Shown here piece by piece: positions 1 to 6,986 of a stretch of DNA of 64,000 bases. The position numbers and the translations under genes are program-made. Numbering within the stretch: the first letter of the stretch is position 1; every line of letters starts with the position of its first letter. The stretch is from Amycolatopsis benzoatilytica AK 16/65 (GTDB lineage: Bacteria > Actinomycetota > Actinomycetes > Mycobacteriales > Pseudonocardiaceae): positions 4,741,039 through 4,805,038 of the forward strand of contig NZ_KB912942.1 in assembly GCF_000383915.1 (NCBI RefSeq), read 5' to 3'. The notes beneath the pieces were generated by a model, which saw only the letters and a list, made by a program, of their open reading frames with translations, did no database searches and had not been told where the DNA came from.

Positions 1-51
1 GACCGCGAGCATCGAACCCGAAACCAGCGTGCGAGCCACCATTGTGCGCAT
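1..51 (-). CDS. 5' end of an unidentified gene, probably with a signal peptide (partial)
   Basis: Reading leftward, an ATG at 51-49 follows an AGGGGA ribosome-binding sequence seven bases upstream and gives MRTMVARTLVSGSMLAV before the window ends. The basic start followed by small hydrophobic residues looks like the n-region and early h-region of a signal peptide. Nothing about the mature protein can be said. A second in-frame ATG lies at 42-40. Confidence 0.35.
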   Translation of the reverse strand, partial: MRTMVARTLVSGSMLAV

Positions 52-678
52 TGTTCTGTCCCCTTCACGTACTGCCTCGTTCCCAACACCCAGAAAGACG
101 TGCGGCCAACGCGGCAGTTCACCGGCCGGGACCGGCACTGCCCGTTCGGGCAGAAACCTGCGTCCGGACGCAACCGTGCACGAAGACGGTGCTGCTCCTC
201 GGCCGTTGCGAGATCACCCCGGTGCTCACCGCCTACCAGGGCCGTGATCGAGCGCTGCAGCAAACGTCGTCGGTGCCAAGCGTGGTGCTGCCTTGATCGC
301 CCTCACCGGCCCGGCGTTATCGACACCCCGACCTTGACCGCGGTGAGCCCGCAGACCGAGCATCGCCGGATCATTCGCGCAGACAACGGAAGACCTGCCG
401 TGCGATTCAGGCCGTTGCGGGATGCCCAGCCCCAGCTCTGATGCGGCGGCTGCCGGAGCCGGTCCGGATCGGCCAGGATGAGCAGGCACCGAGACAGCGC
501 GTAACCCGAACGCCAGCCGAGTCAGCGGGTCAGTCCTCAGCCAGAACCGGCATCGCGCGGCTTTGCGTTCGCAGGGCAGTCAGTCCAAGATCCCGATTCT
601 GCTACGCATGACTGGTCGCAAGGGGAAGATGCAGCACCTGCGGACCGGCTGCCCCCGGCCGGGGCGCCGGTCGCTTCG
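52..678. other. Gene-poor, apparently degraded stretch
   Basis: Several short overlapping reading frames occur on both strands. None has a convincing start, ribosome-binding site or recognisable protein family. The stretch ends in a dehydrogenase relic, so decayed coding sequence is likely. I see no repeat or RNA gene in it. Confidence 0.5.
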
Positions 679-771
679 GACGTGGCGTTCCTCGCCTCCG
701 AGGAGGCCCGCATGATCCACGGGATCACGCTGTAGGTCGACGGCGGAATCACCACGACCCGGTTGCCCTAA
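679..771 (+). pseudogene. C-terminal relic of a short-chain dehydrogenase/reductase
   Basis: The frame from 679 reads DVAFLASEEARMIHGITL, then a TAG stop, then VDGGITTTRLP and a TAA. This is the typical C-terminal block of classical SDR oxidoreductases (VAFLASEEA...ITGxxxxVDGG). A stop codon replaces the residue before VDGG, where SDRs usually have a Tyr, Asn or His codon. The catalytic YxxxK region and Rossmann fold are absent upstream, so only the last 30 codons or so survive. Confidence 0.7.
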
Positions 772-773
772 CC

Positions 774-805
774 AGCGGGTTCGAGTCCCCGATGACGCGC
801 ACCCC
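774..805 (+). other. tRNA T-arm-like sequence, possible attachment-site relic
   Basis: The sequence contains GGGTTCGAGTCCCC, which matches the T-loop consensus GTTCRANNC. Only three T-stem pairs form and there is no tRNA body upstream, because the SDR relic occupies that space. It is directly followed by a strong terminator, as 3' ends of tRNA genes often are. A 3'-end duplicate left by a tRNA-targeting integrative element would fit, but chance resemblance is possible. Confidence 0.25.
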
Positions 806-840
806 GGGTTGCCCGAAAGCGGCGGCCCGGGGCTTTCTTG
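802..840 (+). terminator. Rho-independent terminator
   Basis: The arms 802-813 and 821-832 form a 12-pair stem that includes two G-U wobbles in the RNA, with loop CGAAAGC. It is followed by CTTTCTT. The T-rich side is on the plus strand, so it would stop rightward transcripts leaving the degraded region. It is not the terminator of the minus-strand regulator at 923. Confidence 0.6.
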
Positions 841-922
841 CCCGGTATGACTTTTTCTGTCGCCGACTGTCCATTATGGTCTTCTGCGAACCCGGGCACG
901 CGCGGAGACGGGCCGGGATCGT

Positions 923-1588
923 TCACCCGGCCATCCGGTAGCCGATGCCGCGGACGGTGTGGATCAGCACCGGATCGCGCAGCTTGCGCCTCAGACGAGC
1001 GATCACCACCTCCAGCACGTTCGACGCCGGGTCCGCGGCTTCGTCCCAGGCGTACCCCAGCAGCGCGGTGCGGGACACCGGGCGTCCGGCGGCGGTCATC
1101 AGCCGTTCCAGGACCAGGTATTCCTTGCGGGTCAACGTGAGCAGCACGCCCGCCCGGGTGACCTGGTGCCTGCCGTTGTCCAGTTCGACGTCCGCGCAGC
1201 GCAGCACGTCCGGCGGGCTGGTCAGGTCGCGGCGGCACAGCCGGCGCACCCGGGCCACCAGCTCCGGCATGGCGAACGGCTTGACCAGGTAGTCGTCGCC
1301 GAAGCGCAGGCCGTCGATCCGGTCGGCGACGCTGTCGCGCGCGGTCAGGAACAGCACTGGCATCGGCCAGTCGTTGCGGCGGCGTCCGCTCACGTACCGC
1401 AGCGCGTCGCCGGACGGCAGCATCCGGTCGAACACCGCGCAGTCGTACGGGGTCACGAACAACGCCTCGTCGGCGGCCGGCAGGTCGGACACGGTGTCGA
1501 CCGCGAACCCGGCGGCGCGGAGGGCGGCGCCCAGCGCCAAACGCAGATTCTCGTCGTCCTCAGTCACCAGCACGCGCATTCCCCGCAC
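923..1588 (-). CDS. OmpR/PhoB-family response regulator
   Basis: The N-terminal receiver domain (about residues 4-118) has the acidic pair TEDD, phospho-acceptor Asp54 in VFDRMLP, and the DYLVKPF switch. The C-terminal winged-helix DNA-binding domain ends HTVRGIGYRMAG. The gene begins at a GTG four bases after the stop of the upstream ATPase gene, so it is the third gene of a leftward operon; an ATG at 1579 is an alternative start. It is clearly paralogous to the regulator at 4079 (shared FDRMLP.GDA.RYV and LTARDS.ADR), but has one residue fewer before GDDYLVKPF. No kinase sits next to it, so the kinase at 4741 may serve both regulators (inference). Confidence 0.93.
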   Translation of the reverse strand: MRGMRVLVTEDDENLRLALGAALRAAGFAVDTVSDLPAADEALFVTPYDCAVFDRMLPSGDALRYVSGRRRNDWPMPVLFLTARDSVADRIDGLRFGDDYLVKPFAMPELVARVRRLCRRDLTSPPDVLRCADVELDNGRHQVTRAGVLLTLTRKEYLVLERLMTAAGRPVSRTALLGYAWDEAADPASNVLEVVIARLRRKLRDPVLIHTVRGIGYRMAG

Positions 1589-1589
1589 G

Positions 1590-3239
1590 TTAGCGTGCGG
1601 CGGCCGCCACCACGTCGTCGGCGACCAGCTTGCGCAGTTCTCCCACGTCCGGGATCCGGCCGAGCTGCCGCAACCGCCGGGACTGCGCCTTGCGCATGCC
1701 TTCGAACAACCGTCGCGCGTCCCTGGCGTTGCCGAAGTTCCGTTCGCCGGCGGCGCGCGCGAAGAACTCGATCAGCACCGGATCGGCGGCCCGGTCCAGT
1801 TCGTACTCCCCCGCCGACGCCATCCGGCCGATGATGTCCAGCAGCTCGTCGGGCGTGTAGTTCGCGAACTCGATCGTCTTGCCGTAGCGGGAAGCGAGTC
1901 CGGGGTTGGCCGACATGAACTCGGTCATCTCGTCCGTGTAGCCGGCCACGATCACCGCCACCTCGCCCCGATGGTCTTCCATCAGCTTGACGAGCATGTC
2001 GATGGCTTCCTGGCCGAAATCTCCGCCCGCCGACCCCGAGCGCGACAGCATGTACGCCTCGTCGATGAACAGCACTCCGCCCAGTGACTCCTCGAAGACG
2101 AGCGCGGTCTTTTCCGCGGTGTGCCCGATGTATTGGCCGACCAGGTCCCGGCGCGACACCTCGCGGAACTGCCCGCGCGGCAGCACACCCAGCGCCTTCA
2201 GCAGCTTCCCGTAGATCCGCGCGACCGTCGTCTTGCCGGTGCCCGGCGCGCCGGCGAAAACCAGATGGTGCCCGGTCTCGCCGACCGGCAGCCCGGCCCG
2301 CCGTCGCCACTCGTTGACCTGCAGCTCGTCGACCAGGGAACGCACCTCGGCCTTGACCCCCGGCAGGCCGACCATTTCGTCCAGCTCGGCCAGCAGATCG
2401 TCCAGCTCCTGGCTCCCGAGTCCGCCGGGAGCGGCCGGGTCGCCGGTCTCGACGACAGTCGTGGCCGCCCCCTCCGCCACCACGATGCCCGGTTCTGCGG
2501 TGTTCTCCACCTGGCACCCGGCGACACGGCCACCGCAGCCGGACGCGAACGCGATCCCGGATCCCCGCGCGTCCCGAACCGTGCAGCCGGACAGCTCGGG
2601 CGCGCCGTGGTAAGCGACCGCGATGCCTTCCTGGCCGGTCCGGGTGATCTCGCAGCGTTCGAGCACCGGGCGGGCGTACTGGTAGACGTACACCCCGCGC
2701 AGCCCGCACCCGGTCACCGCGCAGTTGCGGAGCACCGGGTCGGCGCCCATCGCGACGATGACGCCGTCCCCGGTGACGTCCTTGATCGTGGTGTCGGCGA
2801 GGGTGCCGGAGCCGCCTTCGATCACGATGCCCTGTTCTCCGCCGGTGACCGCGCATCCGGTCACCTCGAAACCGGCGGTCCCGCGGACCCGGATCGCCGG
2901 ACCCCGCCCGCCGGTGAAAACACACCGCCGCGCGGTGAGCGCGACGCCGTCGGCGGAGATCGCGGCCGCGTCGCCGGCGCGGACCTCGATCCCGCTCAGC
3001 GAAAGGGATCCGCCGTGGACGGCGAAGACCGGCCGGTCCGATCCGCTGCCGTCCACGACGACCTCGGTGCCCTCCGCGGCCACCAGCGTGACGTGGCGTC
3101 CGGCCAGTTCGAAGACCTCGTAGTAAGTGCCGGCGGCAACAGTGATCACGGCGTCGTCGCCGTCGGCGTCGGCCAGCGCGTCGCCGATAGTCGCGTACGC
3201 GCCGGGACGTGCCGCGACCTCCAGGGTGCGGCCGGTCAT
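1590..3239 (-). CDS. Parallel beta-helix / CbxX-type AAA+ ATPase fusion (EccA-like)
   Basis: Residues 1 to about 260 consist of short Gly/Val-rich turns (GTLADTTIKDVTGDGVIV and similar) typical of right-handed parallel beta-helix proteins. Residues about 285-545 form an AAA+ ATPase of the CbxX/CfqX (SpoVK, EccA) family: Walker A GAPGTGKTT with Lys336, Walker B GVLFIDEAY with Asp393-Glu394, and a C-terminal lid. Normal EccA carries a TPR-like N-terminal domain, so the beta-helix is a different substrate-recognition module. The start overlaps the stop of the upstream LuxR-type gene (ATGA), implying coupled translation. It may act as the cytosolic AAA+ chaperone of the nearby ESX system; this rests on family and position only. 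Confidence 0.88.
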   Translation of the reverse strand: MTGRTLEVAARPGAYATIGDALADADGDDAVITVAAGTYYEVFELAGRHVTLVAAEGTEVVVDGSGSDRPVFAVHGGSLSLSGIEVRAGDAAAISADGVALTARRCVFTGGRGPAIRVRGTAGFEVTGCAVTGGEQGIVIEGGSGTLADTTIKDVTGDGVIVAMGADPVLRNCAVTGCGLRGVYVYQYARPVLERCEITRTGQEGIAVAYHGAPELSGCTVRDARGSGIAFASGCGGRVAGCQVENTAEPGIVVAEGAATTVVETGDPAAPGGLGSQELDDLLAELDEMVGLPGVKAEVRSLVDELQVNEWRRRAGLPVGETGHHLVFAGAPGTGKTTVARIYGKLLKALGVLPRGQFREVSRRDLVGQYIGHTAEKTALVFEESLGGVLFIDEAYMLSRSGSAGGDFGQEAIDMLVKLMEDHRGEVAVIVAGYTDEMTEFMSANPGLASRYGKTIEFANYTPDELLDIIGRMASAGEYELDRAADPVLIEFFARAAGERNFGNARDARRLFEGMRKAQSRRLRQLGRIPDVGELRKLVADDVVAAAAR

Positions 3240-3943
3240 CAGCCCGCCTCGGCGAGCAGCCAGCCGCGGTCGACCGCTTTGGCCCCGGCCTGGAAACGGC
3301 TGCGCGCGCCGAGGCGGTTCATGATGTCGGCGACCATCCGCCCGACCGTCCGGACCGAGATGCCCAGCTGCACTGCCGCCGACTCGTCGGTGGTGCCGGA
3401 GCAGAGCAGCACCAGCAGGTCCCGCTCGCGCGCGGTCAGCATCTGATCGTCGGCGCGCTCGGGCAGGTCCGATGTCCCGAGCGGCACCGCGGAGCGCCAG
3501 GCCCGCTCGAACAACCCGGCTGTCGCGGTGACCATCCCGGGCAGCCGGAACGCCGCGATGCTGTGACTTCCGGGGCTTCGCCCCGCGCCGGGGGCTCCGC
3601 CGCCGGGGGCCTCCGAACCGATGCCGGTGCCGGGACGCTCGGCCGGCAGGACGACGGATCGGCGGTCGAGCACGAGCGCGTCCATCGGCACCTCGGTGTC
3701 GGTGCGTACCTGTGCCCCGGCGAGCGCCAGCGCCCGCACGGTGCCCGACAGCCGCGCGGAGTCCGGGAACAGCGCCCGGCAGGGAACTCCCGCACGCAGG
3801 TTCGCATGGGCGATCCGGCGGAACTCGCCGACCGAAGCGGCGCTAGTGTCGGCACTCATGATCAGGACCTCGCTGGCCGCCGTGTCCGGCAGCGTCTCCG
3901 GTCCGGTCCCCTCGACGAGACTGAGCCTGCTTCCCTGGTTCAT
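3239..3943 (-). CDS. LuxR-type HTH regulator with a degenerate N-terminal domain
   Basis: The C-terminal 65 residues form a GerE/LuxR helix-turn-helix (LTARERDLLVLLCSG, then SVRTVGRMVADIMNRLGA). The N-terminal part (HANLRAGVPCRALFPDSAR, later VPMDALVLDRRSVVLP) resembles the phospholipase-D-like sensor region of many actinomycete LuxR proteins, without HKD catalytic motifs. The start at 3943 was chosen because GAGGGG lies at proper spacing; the open frame upstream is a shadow. This 234-residue protein heads the operon with the beta-helix ATPase and response regulator, and is divergent from the two-component pair at 4079. Confidence 0.82.
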   Translation of the reverse strand: MNQGSRLSLVEGTGPETLPDTAASEVLIMSADTSAASVGEFRRIAHANLRAGVPCRALFPDSARLSGTVRALALAGAQVRTDTEVPMDALVLDRRSVVLPAERPGTGIGSEAPGGGAPGAGRSPGSHSIAAFRLPGMVTATAGLFERAWRSAVPLGTSDLPERADDQMLTARERDLLVLLCSGTTDESAAVQLGISVRTVGRMVADIMNRLGARSRFQAGAKAVDRGWLLAEAG

Positions 3944-4078
3944 CGCGCCATCCCCTCTTTTCCCACCGCCCGCCGCGGCCGGTTCATGCCAGATCTCGCG
4001 TATCCGCTGGTCTCCGCTCGCCGACGCGTTACCGTCCTCGAGCATGTGGCCACTCTCCCCCGGGCACCTGAGGTTTTG
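3944..4078. promoter_or_regulatory. Divergent intergenic region between regulator operons
   Basis: These 135 bases separate the leftward LuxR/ATPase operon from the rightward two-component operon and must hold both promoters. I cannot assign -35 or -10 hexamers or an operator with confidence. Confidence 0.4.
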
Positions 4079-4744
4079 ATGACAAGCGTGCTGGTCGTCG
4101 AAGACGACGAAAATCTGCGGGTCGCGGTGGCCGCGCGGCTCGGCGCGGCGGGCCTGGACGTCGAGGTCGCGGGCGATCTCGCGAGCGCGGACCAGGCCCT
4201 GCGGGCCGGCCGGCACCGTTGCGTCGTGTTCGACCGGATGCTGCCCGACGGGGACGCGATCAGGTACGTGCACGCCCGCCGGGTCGAGGGCTGGCGCACC
4301 CCGGTGCTGTTCCTGACCGCCCGAGACTCGCTCGCCGACCGGGTCGCCGGCTTCGAGCACGGCGGCGACGACTACCTGGTCAAACCGTTCGCGGTGGCCG
4401 AGCTGACCGAACGGGTGCTGAACCTCTGCCGCCACGCGGCGCTCGACCGGCCGGCCGTGCTGCAGCACGACGACCTGGTGCTGGACTGCGCCCGCCGCGA
4501 AGTGCGCCGGGCCGGGGTCCTGCTCACCTTGACGAACAAGGAGTACGCGGTGCTGGAATACCTGATGGTGCGCGGCGGCGATCCGGTGGAGCGGATCGAG
4601 CTGCTGGAGCACTGCTGGGACAGCACGACCGACCCGATGTCCAACGTCGTAGACGTGACGGTGCGGCGGCTGCGGCGGAAACTGCGGGAACCGGAATTGA
4701 TCCACACCGTGCGCGGCCTCGGCTACCGGCTCGGCGACCAGTGA
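4079..4744 (+). CDS. OmpR/PhoB-family response regulator
   Basis: This 221-residue protein has a receiver domain with VEDDEN, phospho-acceptor Asp52 in VFDRMLP, and GGDDYLVKPF. A winged-helix domain follows, ending HTVRGLGYRLGDQ. Its stop overlaps the GTG start of the adjacent histidine kinase (GTGA), so the two form a coupled two-component system. It is the close paralogue of the regulator at 923. The ATG at 4079 was chosen because it starts right at the receiver domain; frames extending upstream lack support. Confidence 0.94.
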   Translation: MTSVLVVEDDENLRVAVAARLGAAGLDVEVAGDLASADQALRAGRHRCVVFDRMLPDGDAIRYVHARRVEGWRTPVLFLTARDSLADRVAGFEHGGDDYLVKPFAVAELTERVLNLCRHAALDRPAVLQHDDLVLDCARREVRRAGVLLTLTNKEYAVLEYLMVRGGDPVERIELLEHCWDSTTDPMSNVVDVTVRRLRRKLREPELIHTVRGLGYRLGDQ

Positions 4745-6042
4745 ACGGGGTGTTCTCGAAGGTCTCGGGCGGCGACGCGGCGCGCTCGGGACGGAACGGC
4801 TCGTCGGCTGATCGGCTGCGCCGGCTCCGCTGGGCGCTGACGGCGCTGTTCACCGCGATCAACGCGATCGGCCTGGTCGCGTTCGCCTGGTTCATGATCA
4901 GCGAAGACTCCGACCAGGGCACCGAACGGATCAACGCCGACCTGCTGCGAGTCACGTCGTCGGTGAGCAGACTGGTCGGCTACGACGACGCGATCGACCT
5001 CTCGCTGGTCAACACCGACGTGCTGAACGAGCAATGCCCGCAGTTCGCGATCCTGCCGGGCGGCGCTCCGGCGTTCCAGCCGTACCTGTCCCGGCACGCG
5101 TGCGTGCCAGTCGATGTCCGGGTCCTCAACGGGCTGGCCACCGAAGCGGTGCGCAGCGGCACGGTCGTCATGGGCTACCAGCGCGGCACGGGCGGCGAAC
5201 TGGTCCAGGTGCGGGCGGAGACGCTGCTCAGCCGCACAGGCAAGCCGTTCGCCGCGGTAGTCGCCGTCGAAGACACCGCGGCGGTATCCGCGGCGCACAC
5301 CCGGTTCGTGCTCCTGGTGGTCGGCGGCTGCGCGTTGCTGGTGACGGCGCTCGGGTTCGCCGGCCACGTGCTGTCCGGCCGGATGATCCGGCCGGCGGCT
5401 TCGGCGTTGCAGCAGCAGGAAGTCCTGCTCGCCGAGACCGCGCACGACCTGCGCACGCCGGTGGCGGCGCTGCGCGCACTGGCCGAGACCGCGATGCTCG
5501 ACCCGGCCCAGCGCACCGATCTGCTGCCCCGGACGGTCCGGCTGGCGGCCCGGATGGGCGGCATCATCGACGACCTGCTGGTCCGCGCCCGGCTCGCGGC
5601 GGGCGTCGAACAGCTGAGCATCCAGCCGGTGTGGCTCGACCAGCTCGTCGCGGGCGTCGTCGAGGACACCGAACCGGACGGCGCCCAGGTCACCGTCACG
5701 ACGGCGCCGACGAAAGTGAACGCCGACCCGGCGCTGGTGCAGCGAGCGGTCGGCAACCTGCTCAACAACGCGCTGCGCTACGGCCGTCAGCCCGGCGCGA
5801 TGGCGATCGTCCACGTGATGGTGGCCGGCGGCACCGTGACAGTCGCCGACCACGGACCGGGCATCGACACGACGCTGACCGAGGACGCCTTCGACCGCTT
5901 CTCCAGCACCGGCGGGTCATCGGGACTGGGGTTGTCGATCGTCCGCTGGGTAGCGGAGTCGCACGGCGGGACGCTGTCGGTGTACAACGCGGACGAGGGC
6001 GGGGCGATCTTCGAGCTGCGTTTCCCGGTCAGCGCGGGCTGA
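4741..6042 (+). CDS. Sensor histidine kinase
   Basis: The order is: short cytoplasmic N-terminus, TM1 (about residues 33-52), an extracytoplasmic sensor domain of about 135 residues with two Cys, TM2 (about 190-212), then the kinase core. The H-box reads AETAHDLRTPVAALR with His235; Asp after the His replaces the more common Glu. The N-box NLLNNALRYG and G-boxes DHGPG and GGSSGLGLSIV are intact. It starts at a GTG overlapping the response-regulator stop. The protein has 433 residues. The ligand is unknown; a Cys-containing periplasmic domain is compatible with envelope or redox sensing (inference). Confidence 0.93.
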   Translation: MNGVFSKVSGGDAARSGRNGSSADRLRRLRWALTALFTAINAIGLVAFAWFMISEDSDQGTERINADLLRVTSSVSRLVGYDDAIDLSLVNTDVLNEQCPQFAILPGGAPAFQPYLSRHACVPVDVRVLNGLATEAVRSGTVVMGYQRGTGGELVQVRAETLLSRTGKPFAAVVAVEDTAAVSAAHTRFVLLVVGGCALLVTALGFAGHVLSGRMIRPAASALQQQEVLLAETAHDLRTPVAALRALAETAMLDPAQRTDLLPRTVRLAARMGGIIDDLLVRARLAAGVEQLSIQPVWLDQLVAGVVEDTEPDGAQVTVTTAPTKVNADPALVQRAVGNLLNNALRYGRQPGAMAIVHVMVAGGTVTVADHGPGIDTTLTEDAFDRFSSTGGSSGLGLSIVRWVAESHGGTLSVYNADEGGAIFELRFPVSAG

Positions 6043-6078
6043 TCGGTCTTCGCGCTCCGGGCGGCGCGGGCACCTTCG

Positions 6079-6513
6079 TCAGTCCGTGGCCAAGCGCTGC
6101 CGAAGCCAATCCGGCGTGTTCTCGCGCGGGTACTTCTCGGCTTCCGTGGAGAAACACTCCCGTGGCGGGACGTGATCCCAGTCCGGCTCGCCGTCCCAGT
6201 CGTATTCGGCCTCGTAGCGACCCGGGTGCACCAGGTGATATCGCAGCGACGTCCACGCACCCTCGCCCGGCCTCGCCATGTCGTCCCTGAGCTCGGCGAA
6301 AAACTCGGCGACCCCCGGCGGCGGTGTCCAGTCGATGCCGCCGCCGAGCACGGTGATGATCGAGGCGCGCAGCTCGACGTACTCGCCGACCGACCGGAAG
6401 GCGAGGAACAACTGGTCCCAATCGGCCGGCACTGAATGAATCATCCAGGTCGTGAAGTCCTTGAGCAGTTCGTGGGCCTGCGCCGCGGTGAGCGGCATCC
6501 GGGGCATGGGCAC
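6079..6513 (-). CDS. Probable immunity protein, second of a tandem pair
   Basis: This acidic cytosolic protein of 144 residues has no signal peptide or TM segment and is rich in Trp and Asp (ADWDQLFLAF, YDWDGEPDWDHV). It aligns loosely with the preceding gene product: a PxxWxxxxL segment in the first third, GxGAWxSxR in the middle, and PGWLRxKL/PDWLRQRL near the end. It starts at a GTG (6513) that touches the upstream stop. Small acidic genes directly behind a polymorphic nuclease toxin are usually immunity genes. I do not recognise a named immunity family. Confidence 0.6.
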   Translation of the reverse strand: MPMPRMPLTAAQAHELLKDFTTWMIHSVPADWDQLFLAFRSVGEYVELRASIITVLGGGIDWTPPPGVAEFFAELRDDMARPGEGAWTSLRYHLVHPGRYEAEYDWDGEPDWDHVPPRECFSTEAEKYPRENTPDWLRQRLATD

Positions 6514-6986
6514 TACTTCTGCTCCTCGCTGATCGCAGCTGACAGCTTTTCGCGCAGCCAGCCCGGAATGTGCTCCGGTTCACGGGGAAACGCCTTCAAA
6601 TCCTCGGCGTAATCTCCGGCCGTCATCGGCGGAGTAAGCCGGGGCTCGTAGTCGTAGTTGTAGTTGTAGAAGATCGCTCCCGGCGGATCCATCGAGACCC
6701 GCGCCGAGAACCAGGCGCCGCGCCCGGGCCGGTAGGTCAGCGTGCGCAGTTTGGCGAGGACGACGTTCAGCTCGTGCGGGGGCCGGATCTCCGGCCGCGA
6801 CCCGTCCTCCATGATCACGGTCAGGCCGAGGTCCTGCACCGGCACGGTCATCGAACTGACCAGGTCGATCCGCCGCCAGCCCTGCTCGGGCACCAGGTCC
6901 AGCAGCGCGATCCCGAGTTGCTGGACGAGATCCTCGTGGCTCTCACCGCCGGAAGTCGCGGGGCCAGAGTGGGGTGTTGTGGTCAC
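6513..6986 (-). CDS. Probable immunity protein, first of a tandem pair
   Basis: The GTG start at 6986 is preceded by CAGGAG at eight bases and lies inside the 3' end of the toxin gene (44-base overlap), giving MTTTPHSGPATSGGESHEDL and 157 residues. It contains GWRRIDLVSSMTV, PGRGAWFSARVSM and an aromatic run YNYNYDYEP. The protein is soluble and acidic. The overlap means toxin and immunity translation are linked, as expected for a protective partner of the C-terminal nuclease. It is homologous to the next gene downstream. Confidence 0.65.
   Translation of the reverse strand: MTTTPHSGPATSGGESHEDLVQQLGIALLDLVPEQGWRRIDLVSSMTVPVQDLGLTVIMEDGSRPEIRPPHELNVVLAKLRTLTYRPGRGAWFSARVSMDPPGAIFYNYNYDYEPRLTPPMTAGDYAEDLKAFPREPEHIPGWLREKLSAAISEEQK

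Noticed and set aside
700..805. Complete tRNA gene
   Set aside because: Only a T-loop-like motif is present, with a broken T-stem. The upstream 70 bases encode the SDR relic and cannot form acceptor, D or anticodon arms.
2121..3446. A 441-codon rightward frame opposite the beta-helix/AAA+ gene
   Set aside because: The composition is typical of a shadow frame, and the opposite strand encodes a clear AAA+ protein.
3944..4705. Upstream extension of the LuxR-type gene frame into the divergent response regulator
   Set aside because: It would overlap the response regulator on the other strand completely. A good ribosome-binding site supports the start at 3943.
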